From assembly GCF_021272385.1 (NCBI RefSeq), contig NZ_JAJSDZ010000005.1, positions 62,001 through 126,000 of the forward strand: 64,000 bases of DNA, in the 5' to 3' direction. The notes under the pieces were generated by a model. The model had not been told where the DNA came from. It did no database searches and saw nothing but the letters and a program-made list of their open reading frames with translations. Numbering within the stretch: position 1 is the stretch's first letter; each line of letters begins with the position of its first letter. Of this stretch, positions 18,647-27,992 are shown piece by piece. A program made the position numbers and the translations under genes. This DNA comes from Vibrio salinus (GTDB lineage: Bacteria; Pseudomonadota; Gammaproteobacteria; Enterobacterales; Vibrionaceae).

Positions 18647-19120
18647 ATGTCGTATTTATCTGTTGAAGAATATCCAAGAAAGTGGATATTTAACCATTCT
18701 TCAATGCCGGTACCTAAAGAAGTTCAGGCACTAATCAAGCCGATGACACAAGTCCGGTCGGCTCAATTCTGGAAAGAGAATATTAGTAGTTCAAGTCCCG
18801 ATGCAGATCGATTTTCGTCAGATGACTGGCCGATGAAAACATCAAACTGGCTGGATTCGATTGATTGGATGAGCAGTTGGGAATCTGATGATGAAAGTTT
18901 GCCGTTTGATGTCGCAGAACACATTGGGTGGCAGGATGATGTTACTGTTTATTTTTGTTATGAAAAATACAATGTTGTTGAGACTAAATGGTATATTTTC
19001 CGTCGTTACTGGAAAAACTTTTTGTTTTATGATGATGGACCGATTCTGATTGGCCGAAGGAGAAAAGAGGCGCTGTGGTTTCAGGATAATGGGAAAGTAA
19101 AAATAGGAACGAAAGGTTAA
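18647..19120 (+). CDS. DUF2947-type hypothetical protein
   Basis: A 157-residue soluble protein rich in tryptophan and acidic residues (KTSNWLDSIDWMSSWESDDES) and ending in a basic segment (IGRRRKEALWFQDNGKVKIG). It resembles proteins annotated DUF2947 in vibrios and relatives, from memory; no function is known. AAGGA lies 8 bases before ATG 18647. It follows the HD phosphohydrolase by 10 bases and is probably co-transcribed with it. A bidirectional hairpin follows. Confidence 0.7.
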   Translation: MSYLSVEEYPRKWIFNHSSMPVPKEVQALIKPMTQVRSAQFWKENISSSSPDADRFSSDDWPMKTSNWLDSIDWMSSWESDDESLPFDVAEHIGWQDDVTVYFCYEKYNVVETKWYIFRRYWKNFLFYDDGPILIGRRRKEALWFQDNGKVKIGTKG

Positions 19121-19127
19121 AATGAGT

Positions 19128-19154
19128 TGAACCCTTCTTACATGGAAGGGTTCA
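19128..19154. terminator. Bidirectional hairpin between convergent genes
   Basis: Perfect 10-bp arms TGAACCCTTC and GAAGGGTTCA with a 7-base loop lie between the DUF2947-type gene (plus) and nqrM (minus). AT-rich tracts lie on both sides but there is no clean run of T, so it may act as a terminator for both genes. Confidence 0.6.
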
Positions 19155-19163
19155 GAAATAATA

Positions 19164-19382
19164 TTATTGTTGCTGGCTTTGTCCGGGTTCAGCAATTTGA
19201 TATAGCTGCTGCTGTTGCGCATGTTCATCACACACTTCTTCACAGTTACACACTCGTTCAATATCAATGGAACTCAAACCACCGCAACTGCCTTGTATTG
19301 CATTTCTTTTCATCATTACACCAATTGCCATCATCACAATCAGGCATAAAAAGATTAAAAAACAAATAAGAAGAGTCATCAT
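19164..19382 (-). CDS. nqrM: NQR maturation factor NqrM (DUF539)
   Basis: Small membrane protein required for assembly of the sodium-pumping NADH:quinone oxidoreductase, thought to deliver iron to the cysteine site between NqrD and NqrE. The 72-residue protein has one N-terminal transmembrane helix (about 3-23), the diagnostic IQGSCGG (C33) and the cysteine cluster CNCEEVC (C45, C47, C51), followed by a Gln-rich tail. AAAGGA lies about 8 bases upstream of ATG 19382. It usually sits beside the nqr operon or apbE; here it is alone, so the nqr genes must be elsewhere. Confidence 0.92.
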   Translation of the reverse strand: MMTLLICFLIFLCLIVMMAIGVMMKRNAIQGSCGGLSSIDIERVCNCEEVCDEHAQQQQLYQIAEPGQSQQQ

Positions 19383-19600
19383 AGCTGTTGTCCTTTATAT
19401 TGCATATGCAGGATAGTATCAATTTTTAATATATCTTGCATCGATTTCTGACATTCTACCTGACTATCGCAATCTGTTAAGTGGTTTATCAAAAAAATGA
19501 GAGAAAATTATAAAGCACTATAACTAAATTTAAGTAATAAAATTAATTTCTTTTAACAGGGATATTATTTACTATTATAAAAAAATTACTTCAATTCAAT

Positions 19601-20074
19601 ATGACTGATTTTATAATACATTCCGCATCAAGGCGCGATATAAAGATATTGGACGACTTAATGCATGCTTTGCATGATGAGCACCATTCAGCTCAGCCAG
19701 AGTTTTTTAAAACAGCTGATGAGATTGCTGAAGAAAAGAACATTGGGCTTTATCTGGATGAACCGGATGGACTGGTTTTTTGTGCAAAACAAGAAGATAA
19801 AATCGTTGGATTTATCACCGGACATTTTTCTGAATTAACTTCAACGGTTAGTCAGACTGTTTTCATGGGAAGTATCGATGAATTATATGTTAAACCTCAA
19901 TTCCGTGGAATGGGGATAGGGCAGGCACTATTGAAAAGAATTGAAACTGAACTTAAAGATTATGGAGTCAAACATATATTTGTCGAAGTATGGGCATTCA
20001 ACAAAACAGCATTAGATATATATCATAGTGTTGGATTTAAGCATCATATTCATTGGCTGCACAAAGACATTTAA
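19601..20074 (+). CDS. GNAT acetyltransferase
   Basis: A 157-residue GCN5-related acetyltransferase with motif A VKPQFRGMGIGQALLKRIETE (about residues 103-123) and the C-terminal FNKTALDIYHSVGFK segment. The preceding strand SIDELYV fits the family. Substrate unknown. It is preceded by about 200 bases of AT-rich intergenic DNA and followed by a convergent AraC gene. No operon partner. Confidence 0.85.
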   Translation: MTDFIIHSASRRDIKILDDLMHALHDEHHSAQPEFFKTADEIAEEKNIGLYLDEPDGLVFCAKQEDKIVGFITGHFSELTSTVSQTVFMGSIDELYVKPQFRGMGIGQALLKRIETELKDYGVKHIFVEVWAFNKTALDIYHSVGFKHHIHWLHKDI

Positions 20075-20161
20075 AATGGCTAAATTATTTTATCTTTGTC
20101 TCTTTCTTTTTTTGTGTAAAGCTAGCTAAACAACCTTCATTCTTTTAAGAATTCTAATGGC

Positions 20162-20974
20162 TCAACTCTTTCGGTATACAGAGGGGGCCACACCGTAATA
20201 CTGTTTGAATAATCGGGAAAAATGGTATTGAGTACTGAAACCAAATTGATCTGCAATATTCCCAATAGGAATACTGGTTCCTTTGAGAAGTACTGCCGAC
20301 TGCTGACAACGTAGTCTCCATAAATATTTTATTGGCGTGATAGACAGGTATCTGTTAAAAGTGACGATCAGATGATTTGCTGTTACGTTGGAATTTTCAG
20401 CAATTTGAGATAAAGTAATCGATTCAGCAAGGTGTTCACTCATGTAATCGCAAGCTTTTGTAATTGCTCGGGGTAATTTGGTTTCAGAAGAAATAAATGT
20501 AAAACCATTTGCATAATTAATGTAATATCGAATTAAGGCAGGCCCCAGTAACATCAGCGATTCAGCTGTAGGAATAACAGGATTTCTGGTTAAAGACAGA
20601 CCTAACTCCATAAAGCGAAGTAAATCCATATTCTGCTCCGTAACCAAGGGTGCATTCTTGATAATATCATTGTAGTAATCAGGACGTTCCTGAAAGTCCA
20701 ATTGACACCAGGTATGATGGCTCTCCTGATGTTTACTAAACTGATGAAATTCATGTTGCCCCGGCAGTAACAGACAAAAATCACCTGGTTTTAGGCTAAC
20801 TTCAGCTTCTTCAACATAAAAAGTAACTTCACCAGATAATAAATGAAATAACTGAAGTCCGCGCTGAACTCTTGGACCGTGATAACCTCCTGGTGGGTAC
20901 TTTACACGGCCAAAATACACTTCCGTTAAACCATCAAAGTTAATTTCAGATATATTATCGAATATTTCAGACAT
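20162..20974 (-). CDS. AraC/XylS-family regulator, divergent from a sugar dehydrogenase
   Basis: A 270-residue regulator with an N-terminal cupin (GLQLFHLLSGEVTFYV ... PGDFCLLLPGQHEFH), as in RhaS/AraC sugar sensors, and a C-terminal double HTH (ITLSQIAENSNVTANHLI and IGNIADQFGFSTQYHFSRLF). It is divergent from the Gfo/Idh/MocA gene across 123 bases, a layout typical of a regulator with its catabolic target. The ligand is probably a sugar or sugar-derived compound (inference). Confidence 0.9.
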   Translation of the reverse strand: MSEIFDNISEINFDGLTEVYFGRVKYPPGGYHGPRVQRGLQLFHLLSGEVTFYVEEAEVSLKPGDFCLLLPGQHEFHQFSKHQESHHTWCQLDFQERPDYYNDIIKNAPLVTEQNMDLLRFMELGLSLTRNPVIPTAESLMLLGPALIRYYINYANGFTFISSETKLPRAITKACDYMSEHLAESITLSQIAENSNVTANHLIVTFNRYLSITPIKYLWRLRCQQSAVLLKGTSIPIGNIADQFGFSTQYHFSRLFKQYYGVAPSVYRKS

Positions 20975-21097
20975 GTACTTACAGCCTTCTCAAATTCTAT
21001 TATTAATCCTGTAGGCAAAGAATAACGTGAAACAAAAGTAAGTTTATGAATCTATTCCACACAAAAATATAACATAAAAAATAAGAAGGATTGAACT

Positions 21098-22219
21098 ATG
21101 AAAAATCTACGTATTGGTATGATAGGTACTGGTTATATGGGTAAAGCACATGCTATTGCTTACAGAACTGCCAGCGCCGTATTCCCGCTGTCTGCTTCCA
21201 TTGAGTGTGAAATGATCGCTGATATCAATCTTGATTTGGCAAAACAAAAAGCAGAAGAATTTGGTTTTAATCGCTATACAGATAGCTGGCAACGACTGGT
21301 TAGTGATCCTAACATCGATATTGTAGATATTTGCGCTCCAAATTTTCTACACAAAGATATTGCGCTTTCTGCAATTAAAAATGGAAAGCATGTTTATTCA
21401 GAAAAACCTCTGGCACTGAATTCTCAAGACGCAAAAATTATGACATTAGCGGCAGAAGAAGCTGGGGTAAAAACACTGGTTGGGTTTAACTATATTAAAA
21501 ATCCAACTGTAAAGTTGGCGAAACAGATCATTGCCAATGGGGAAATCGGAGAAGTGGTACATTTCAGAGGAACATTTAATGAAGACTATTTGGCTGATGA
21601 AAAGACTCCATTTAGTTGGCGTCTGAAAAGGGAGTTTTCCGGAACTGGAGCTTTGGGTGATATGGGATCACATATTATTAATATGGCTCAGTTCTTAGTT
21701 TCCCCTATTTCTTCTTTGTGTGCTGATATGAATACAGTTCATCACACCAGATATGAACCAGATAATGAAGCCCTAAAAGAAGTAGAAAATGACGATCAGG
21801 TCCATATGATGGTACGTTTTGTAAATGGTGCTATCGGTACAATAGAATCTTCAAGAATTGCATGGGGGCGCAAAAACGGGCTTTGGTTTGAAGTAACCGG
21901 AACCAAAGGAACCATCATTTATGATCAGGAACGTTTGTCTGAACTAAAACTATTTACTGTTGAGGACAGAGATTCCAGACAAGGATTCAGAACCATTTTA
22001 ACCGGGCCAGAGCATCCGGATTATAAAAACTTCTGCGTTTCAGCCGGTCATGGGCTTGGATATAACGACATGAAAGCAGTCGAAGTTCGTGATCTTATTG
22101 AAGGGATTGCAGACAGTTCGCCAATGTTGCCTGACTTCCGTTCTGCATGGGAAGTCACTAAAATAATCGATGCTGCAGAAGTCTCTTATAAAAATGGAAC
22201 ATGGATAACAGTAGAGTAA
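21098..22219 (+). CDS. Gfo/Idh/MocA family sugar dehydrogenase
   Basis: NAD(P)-dependent oxidoreductase of 373 residues acting on a sugar or sugar-like polyol. The N-terminal Rossmann fold has GMIGTGYMGKAHA, and the catalytic lysine lies in the YSEKPLALN motif near residue 106. The C-terminal GFO_IDH_MocA_C part has GTGALGDMGSHIIN. GAAGGA lies 9 bases before ATG 21098. The divergent AraC gene probably controls it. The exact substrate is not determinable; no transporter or kinase gene adjoins it. Confidence 0.9.
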   Translation: MKNLRIGMIGTGYMGKAHAIAYRTASAVFPLSASIECEMIADINLDLAKQKAEEFGFNRYTDSWQRLVSDPNIDIVDICAPNFLHKDIALSAIKNGKHVYSEKPLALNSQDAKIMTLAAEEAGVKTLVGFNYIKNPTVKLAKQIIANGEIGEVVHFRGTFNEDYLADEKTPFSWRLKREFSGTGALGDMGSHIINMAQFLVSPISSLCADMNTVHHTRYEPDNEALKEVENDDQVHMMVRFVNGAIGTIESSRIAWGRKNGLWFEVTGTKGTIIYDQERLSELKLFTVEDRDSRQGFRTILTGPEHPDYKNFCVSAGHGLGYNDMKAVEVRDLIEGIADSSPMLPDFRSAWEVTKIIDAAEVSYKNGTWITVE

Positions 22220-22233
22220 TAACATTTTTAGTT

Positions 22234-22277
22234 GTAACTACCTATCTTAGGTCCTTACCAGGTTGATAGGTAGTTAC
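22234..22277. terminator. Long inverted repeat between convergent genes
   Basis: Perfect 13-bp arms (GTAACTACCTATC and GATAGGTAGTTAC) with an 18-base loop lie just after the dehydrogenase stop and before the end of the convergent HAD gene. There is no T run at either end, so it is a strong hairpin but only a probable terminator. Confidence 0.55.
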
Positions 22278-22337
22278 ACCGTTATCGTAATACTCAGATT
22301 TAGAAACAATTTCAATAATCGGAGATATAGCCTCTAT

Positions 22338-23144
22338 CTAGCAAAGAACAAACTTTCTGATTGCTTTGGCAACACCATTTTGATCATTTGTATCTGTTAT
22401 ATAATCGGCTACATTTTTTGTTTCTTCCATTGCATTGCCCATAGCCACCCCAAGACCCGCGTATTCCACCATATGTCGATCATTACCGGCATCCCCAATA
22501 CACATTACTCTTTCTTGTGGAATTTTTAATGTTTCTGCCAGTGTCTGTACCGCTAATCCCTTATTGCTCTTAGGATTTAAAAATTCCAGAAAGCAATCTG
22601 CACTTCTGACAATAGTAAATTTATCGTGTAATGAGTCTGGTAACTGATTAATTGCTAAATCGAGCAATTCTGGCTCATCGACAATCATTGCTTTAATAAT
22701 TGCGTGATTATCATCAAGTTGAGAAAAATCTAACTCATGAATTTTTATATTATTGATCGTTGATTCAACACTAGTATATTTGCTTGTTTTCGGCGTAATT
22801 AAGCCGATATTTTTACTGAACGCATGAGTATTCACCTTCAGGTCCCTGGCCGTTGAGGCGATCAGCTTAGCATCTGCCCCTGTCAAAATTTCAGAGTGTA
22901 TTATTTGACCTGTAGCCGCAGATTCAACGATAGAACCGTTAAAATGGATAACGAAATCATCATCTGATGTCATATTTAACATATCAAGATGTTTTCGCAT
23001 TCCCTCTATAGGTCTTCCTGATGCCAGTACAACTTTCACTCCCCGGCTTTGTGCTTCAGATATAGTGTCTATTGTTTCCTGAGTGAGCTCTCGTTTACTA
23101 TTTAAAAGCGTTCCATCGATATCTATTGCAATAAGTTTGTACAT
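22338..23144 (-). CDS. Cof-type HAD phosphatase, YidA-like
   Basis: Haloacid dehalogenase-superfamily sugar phosphatase of 268 residues. Motif I is DIDGTLLNSKRELT at residues 8-21 (nucleophile D8), motif II is LASGRPIEGM, and the acidic motif IV is CIGDAGNDRHMVEYAG near residue 215, with a Cof-type (C2B) cap between. It resembles E. coli YidA in length and in the N-terminal 60 residues. It probably dephosphorylates sugar phosphates; pairing with the convergent dehydrogenase is only positional. Confidence 0.88.
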   Translation of the reverse strand: MYKLIAIDIDGTLLNSKRELTQETIDTISEAQSRGVKVVLASGRPIEGMRKHLDMLNMTSDDDFVIHFNGSIVESAATGQIIHSEILTGADAKLIASTARDLKVNTHAFSKNIGLITPKTSKYTSVESTINNIKIHELDFSQLDDNHAIIKAMIVDEPELLDLAINQLPDSLHDKFTIVRSADCFLEFLNPKSNKGLAVQTLAETLKIPQERVMCIGDAGNDRHMVEYAGLGVAMGNAMEETKNVADYITDTNDQNGVAKAIRKFVLC

Positions 23145-23302
23145 AGAAAAGCCGTTTTATATTTAAAAAGGTAAATGAAATATTTTAACTTATCTCGCTA
23201 TCAATATTCATTAAATTAATTTGTGAATAACGGTTTTCGTTTGATCTTATTGTGTTCTTGGATTAATGTTCGCCCGGTAAATTTAGAAAGCGGTAATGTG
23301 TT

Positions 23303-23977
23303 TTGATTAGATACAAACTCAATGAAATGTTTGAAACCATTCAGGGGGAAGGGGCATTTACTGGCGTACCGTCAGTTTTTATACGTCTTCAGGGGTGTCC
23401 GGTTGGATGTGCCTGGTGTGATACTAAGCAAACCTGGAATACGGATGAACAAGATCGGTGTTCTATAGGCGATATTCTTGTGAAACAGATGGATTCACCA
23501 CTTTGGACTGAAATCACTGCTTCTGAGTTGGTTAAGGTCTATCAAAAGCAAATGTACACGGCAAAACATATAGTGATTACCGGTGGGGAACCCTGTATAT
23601 TCAATCTCACTGAATTGACTGAGGCTTTTGAGGCCATAGGATGTAAATGTCAGGTAGAAACTAGTGGAACTTTTGAAGTATTGGCTTCATCAGAAACATG
23701 GGTTACCTTGTCACCTAAAATTGGTATGCGGGGTAAATTACCGATTATCAGACAAGCATTGATGAGAGCTAATGAAATAAAACACCCAGTAGCAACCCAA
23801 AAGGACATTGACCAACTGGATGATCTTATTTCATCCGTCGAATTGCGTTCTGAAGTGCAAATTTCACTACAGCCAATTAGCCAGAAAATTCGAGCAACAA
23901 CATTGTGTATCGAAACATGTAGAAAACGTAACTGGCGTTTGTCTATTCAAACACACAAATATCTGAATATCGCTTAA
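23303..23977 (+). CDS. queE: 7-carboxy-7-deazaguanine synthase QueE
   Basis: Radical SAM enzyme converting 6-carboxy-tetrahydropterin to 7-carboxy-7-deazaguanine on the queuosine route. The N-terminal MFETIQGEGAFTGVPSVFIR and the cluster motif C32-PVG-C36-AW-C39 are diagnostic, followed by VITGGEP. Length 224 fits the enterobacterial/vibrio type. The only reasonable start is TTG 23303, 9 residues before the conserved region. queC follows after 9 bases, so the two form an operon. queD and queF are not in the window. Confidence 0.95.
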   Translation: MIRYKLNEMFETIQGEGAFTGVPSVFIRLQGCPVGCAWCDTKQTWNTDEQDRCSIGDILVKQMDSPLWTEITASELVKVYQKQMYTAKHIVITGGEPCIFNLTELTEAFEAIGCKCQVETSGTFEVLASSETWVTLSPKIGMRGKLPIIRQALMRANEIKHPVATQKDIDQLDDLISSVELRSEVQISLQPISQKIRATTLCIETCRKRNWRLSIQTHKYLNIA

Positions 23978-23986
23978 GGAGATAAT

Positions 23987-24673
23987 ATGAAAAAAACAGT
24001 TGTGGTATTTAGTGGTGGGCAAGATTCGACGACCTGTCTTGTTAAAGCCTTAAAAGAGTATGATGAAGTTCATGCCATTACATTTGATTATGGGCAGAGG
24101 CACAAATTAGAAGTCGAAATTGCTCAACAACTGGCGAAAGAGTTAGGAGTAACAGCCCACAAAGTGATGGATGTTTCGCTTCTGAACGAGTTAGCAATCA
24201 GTTCTCTTACACGTGATAACATCGCAGTATCTCATGAATTACAAGATAATGGATTGCCTAATTCATTTGTTCCTGGCAGAAATATTCTGTTCCTGACTCT
24301 TGCTGGAATTTATGCTTATCAGATAGGGGCTGAATCAATTATTACCGGGGTATGCGAAACAGATTTTTCGGGTTATCCGGATTGCCGTGACGATTTTATA
24401 AAATCCCTAAATCAATCTCTTGTTCTTGGTATGGACCGGAAAGTTGAAATTTTAACGCCTCTAATGTGGCTGAGTAAAGCAGAAACCTGGGCTATGGCGG
24501 ATCATTTCGGCGCACTGGAACTAATTCGGGAAAGGACTCTGACTTGTTATAACGGTATTCCGGGCGATGGATGTGGTGATTGCCCTTCTTGTGATTTAAG
24601 ACGTGCAGGTCTGGAGCATTACTTATCGGATAAAGAGCAATATATGAACTCATTTTTGTCAAAACAGCGGTAA
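23987..24673 (+). CDS. queC: 7-cyano-7-deazaguanine synthase QueC
   Basis: ATP-dependent enzyme turning 7-carboxy-7-deazaguanine into preQ0 using ammonia. The PP-loop [10 protein letters not shown] is at residues 8-17 and the zinc site is C187, C196, C199 and C202 (CYNG...GCGDCPSC). Length 228 is usual. AAGGAG lies 6 bases before ATG 23987, just after the queE stop. It supplies preQ0 for queuosine in tRNA. Confidence 0.96.
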   Translation: MKKTVVVFSGGQDSTTCLVKALKEYDEVHAITFDYGQRHKLEVEIAQQLAKELGVTAHKVMDVSLLNELAISSLTRDNIAVSHELQDNGLPNSFVPGRNILFLTLAGIYAYQIGAESIITGVCETDFSGYPDCRDDFIKSLNQSLVLGMDRKVEILTPLMWLSKAETWAMADHFGALELIRERTLTCYNGIPGDGCGDCPSCDLRRAGLEHYLSDKEQYMNSFLSKQR

Positions 24674-24782
24674 TTTTACTGAATCAGGAGATGAACATTG
24701 AGACGATGCCCATCTCGTTATTATTATAACTATCAATAATCTCTCTGCCGATTTTCTCTCAACGATATATACTTAAGGTATA

Positions 24783-25976
24783 ATGATCAGCGGATTAGTG
24801 AAAATTATGGTGGATAGCAATACAGTTGTTATTACATTTGATAATGTTGGCCATTGCGTTTCTACCTATGGCATATCGGTTGATATGTCTCAGTTTCATT
24901 CATTTATCCTAGATAACGGCCAGAATGAAATTCTGACATTTCCAGAGATACCCGAGTATATGCTAAATTGTCGTGAGCTACCGGTTTCACTTCAATCGAA
25001 ATCTCATCAACCTTGGCATGGTCACTTATACAAATGCTCCGGAAAGCGAGCCAACGATACACATTATGTTGCTATCCTTTCTGTCCAGGGTAGTGCACCA
25101 CCCTGTGAGCAATTACAAAACATTTACGATAATATGCCAGCTGCATTATTCGAATTCAGACATGATGAGAATGAGCTACCTAATTTTTCATATATGTCAG
25201 ACTATTTTATGCAGTTGTTTGGAAAAGATACGGTTGACCTCAATAAGCAAATAAAAGATTTCTTTAAGTTAATTCATAGCACAGACCGCGAAAAGGTACA
25301 TATCAGTATTTTGAATGCAGAAAGGAAACAGTCTGAATGGGAATGTGAATTCCGGGTTGATAACGAAGACAGTACCAAATGGGTATACGGTCATGCCATT
25401 CCGGTTGTTTCGGATATCGGTACTCGTTATATCGGTTTTTTAATCGACATTTCCGCAAAAAAATATCTGGAATTAAAACTGATCAAAGAATCAACCATTG
25501 ATCCACTGACGGGGGCATATAACAGACGTTACTTTATCGAAGAGCTAAACGAAGAACTGATTCGGCATCATCACAATCCCCAGTTTCACGTAAGTTTACT
25601 CGCGATTGATTTTGATTTATTTAAAAATATAAACGATAAGTACGGGCACGATATGGGAGATATGGTATTACAGACAATTTCAAAGCTCATTATGAAGAAT
25701 ATTCGTAAGACGGACTGTTTTGCACGTGTCGGAGGGGAGGAGTTCAGTCTGATACTACCTAATACCAATTCCAAAGCCGCCTTGAGAATTGCCGAAAAGA
25801 TTCGTTCTCTGGTAGAAAAGACCAATATCAATTATCAGGGATTGACGGTATCAATAACTATTACAATCGGTGTCGCTTCTACTGATTCTGGATGTAAGGA
25901 AGTAAAACACATCATGAATCGTGCTGACAAAGCATTGTATGAAGGCAAAGAATCCGGGCGAAATTGTGTTAAATAA
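24783..25976 (+). CDS. PAS-GGDEF diguanylate cyclase
   Basis: Makes cyclic di-GMP. A poorly conserved N-terminal region (1-115) is followed by a PAS domain (about 120-235; the PAC-like end WVYGHAIPVVSDIG) and a GGDEF domain from about 240. The active site is GGEEF at 317-321. An inhibitory site RKTD (308-311) lies five residues before it, so product feedback is expected. No transmembrane segment is seen, so it is a soluble sensor. The start may be ATG 24783 or ATG 24807. It stands alone. Confidence 0.92.
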   Translation: MISGLVKIMVDSNTVVITFDNVGHCVSTYGISVDMSQFHSFILDNGQNEILTFPEIPEYMLNCRELPVSLQSKSHQPWHGHLYKCSGKRANDTHYVAILSVQGSAPPCEQLQNIYDNMPAALFEFRHDENELPNFSYMSDYFMQLFGKDTVDLNKQIKDFFKLIHSTDREKVHISILNAERKQSEWECEFRVDNEDSTKWVYGHAIPVVSDIGTRYIGFLIDISAKKYLELKLIKESTIDPLTGAYNRRYFIEELNEELIRHHHNPQFHVSLLAIDFDLFKNINDKYGHDMGDMVLQTISKLIMKNIRKTDCFARVGGEEFSLILPNTNSKAALRIAEKIRSLVEKTNINYQGLTVSITITIGVASTDSGCKEVKHIMNRADKALYEGKESGRNCVK

Positions 25977-26223
25977 CCTATTTTTTCTCATTCTTATTTA
26001 TTCAACTCGTAGCTTCCCGCAATAAAACTCTTCAGCTCGTTTGTCATTAGTCTTTTCCATAAATATCCGTGATGTTTAACAGAGAAAATTATTTGCATAT
26101 GCTTATAATATTAAAAATGTGATCTTAATATAAAATTTCTTAACACATTGTCGTGATTTTAATTTAGTATATTCTTAAATTCTAATGTTATGGAAATTAA
26201 CCAGTTAAACAACGGAACTATAA

Positions 26224-27915
26224 ATGAAAAAAATTATTGTCATTGGCGGCTCTGCCGCTGGGCCGAAAACAGCGGCAAAAGCACGGCGCTTGGATGAACA
26301 TGCAGAGATCATATTACTACAGAAAGAAAAAGATCTTTCAATGGCATCCTGTGGCTATCCATACTATGTTGGCGGAGTATTCGATAACCGGAATGAACTG
26401 ATCAGCACTCCAACTGGCGTCGTCAGAGACCCTAAATTTTTTCTGAATGCAAAAGGAATTGATGCCAGAACGGAAACCGAGGTTGTTTCGATAGACAGAA
26501 ACAATCATACGGTCACCTGTAAACACATTCAGACTGGTCAGATAGATACTCTAGGCTACGATAAACTTGTTATATGTACGGGAGCTAAGCCTGTAATTCC
26601 GCCTGTACCAGGTACTGACCTGAATGGGATCACAACGTTACAGTCACTAAAAGATGCAGATTTTTTGCGAAAAATCCGCGATGAAAAGAAAGTAAAAAAA
26701 GCCGTTGTTGTTGGTGGCGGATTGATAGGAATTGAAACCTGTGAGGCTCTTCAGTTAGCTGGTATTGATATTACTATTGTTGAACTTGCCCCTCAGTTAC
26801 TGACCTTTTTGGACTCGGATATGGCAAAATTGGTTGAAAATCACGTTCGTAGCAAAGGAGCCAATGTTTTAACCAGCAATGGTTTATCTGCATTTTTAGG
26901 CGAAGATGGACAACTAACGGGAGTAAAACTGGCAAATGGTACAGAGCTTGAGTGTGAGCTCGCCGTGGTCTCGATTGGAGTCCGGCCGAATGTCGATCTG
27001 GCTAAAGAAGCGGGATTAGAAATCGGACAAACCGGAGGTATTGTCGTTGATAAGCACATGCAGACATCCGATCCTGACATTTATGCCGCGGGAGACTGTG
27101 TTGAATCATTTAATTTAATTACGGAACAAAAAGTACATGCGCCAATGGGGGATTTAGCCAATTTGCAAGGCAGGGTAGCCGGTGAAAATGTTATTGCGGG
27201 TAACGTAGTGACCTTTGATGGTGTTTACCAGACCGGGATCTGTAAGGTGTTTGATTTTTCTGCAGGCTCGACCGGACTGTCCGAAACCGTAGCTAAAACA
27301 CTGGGCTATGATACTTATGAAACAGTGATTAATGCCAGCCCGGACAAACCTGGGTTTATGGGTGCAAATTTACTGATTAGTAAAATGCTAGCCGATAAAA
27401 AAACGGGTAGAGTTCTGGGACTTCAGTGTATTGGGCCCGGTGATGTAAGTAAACAAATCGCCACTGCCGCAATGGCGCTGAAGGGTAAGTTTACCGTTGA
27501 AGATTTGATTAATCTTGATATGCCTTATGCGCCACCTTTTTCGTTAGCCATCGACCACTTTATTGCCACCGGTCATCTGATGCAAAATAAACTGAAGGAG
27601 CGTTTGGTTGGCATATCTCCCGAAAAATTATATAAAAAATTATCCGACAATGAGAAACCTTTTATTCTTGATGTCCGTGGGCCAGATGAATTTGAGGAAA
27701 TGCGCCTGGGAATTGGAGAAACGTTAATACCTCTCGGCGTATTAAGACAACGTCTCGATGAATTACCAGAGGACAAAAATGCAGAAATTATCTGCTTTTG
27801 CAAAATCTCTCTGCGAGGTTATGAAGCATCACTTATTTTAAAAGCTTATGGCTGGACAAATGTTAAAGTGATGGAAGGAGGTGTTGTGTCGTGGCCGTAT
27901 CCACGGGAAAGATAA
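26224..27915 (+). CDS. CoA-disulfide/persulfide reductase with C-terminal rhodanese domain
   Basis: FAD- and NAD(P)H-dependent reductase of 563 residues. FAD motif IGGSAAGPKTAAKARR and redox cysteine C43 (MASCGYPYY) are as in CoA-disulfide reductase; a second nucleotide motif VVGGGLIGIE is near residue 165 and the dimerisation domain follows. From about 465 a rhodanese domain carries the likely active cysteine C526 (CKISLRG). This fusion matches the NADH-dependent persulfide/polysulfide reductases described in Shewanella. Role: reduction of CoA disulfide or sulfane sulfur (inference). The 247-base AT-rich upstream gap should contain its promoter. Confidence 0.93.
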   Translation: MKKIIVIGGSAAGPKTAAKARRLDEHAEIILLQKEKDLSMASCGYPYYVGGVFDNRNELISTPTGVVRDPKFFLNAKGIDARTETEVVSIDRNNHTVTCKHIQTGQIDTLGYDKLVICTGAKPVIPPVPGTDLNGITTLQSLKDADFLRKIRDEKKVKKAVVVGGGLIGIETCEALQLAGIDITIVELAPQLLTFLDSDMAKLVENHVRSKGANVLTSNGLSAFLGEDGQLTGVKLANGTELECELAVVSIGVRPNVDLAKEAGLEIGQTGGIVVDKHMQTSDPDIYAAGDCVESFNLITEQKVHAPMGDLANLQGRVAGENVIAGNVVTFDGVYQTGICKVFDFSAGSTGLSETVAKTLGYDTYETVINASPDKPGFMGANLLISKMLADKKTGRVLGLQCIGPGDVSKQIATAAMALKGKFTVEDLINLDMPYAPPFSLAIDHFIATGHLMQNKLKERLVGISPEKLYKKLSDNEKPFILDVRGPDEFEEMRLGIGETLIPLGVLRQRLDELPEDKNAEIICFCKISLRGYEASLILKAYGWTNVKVMEGGVVSWPYPRER

Positions 27916-27937
27916 TGTCTGACAAATAGATGTCTTA

Positions 27938-27974
27938 CGGTACCCCCGGATACTACTTATTAACAGGGGTACCG
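27938..27974. terminator. Inverted repeat between convergent genes
   Basis: Arms CGGTACCCC and GGGGTACCG (9 bp, perfect) with a 19-base loop lie between the reductase stop and the convergent U32 gene. No T run follows on either strand, so its role as terminator is uncertain. Confidence 0.45.
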
Positions 27975-27992
27975 GATATGGGTATTATCAGG

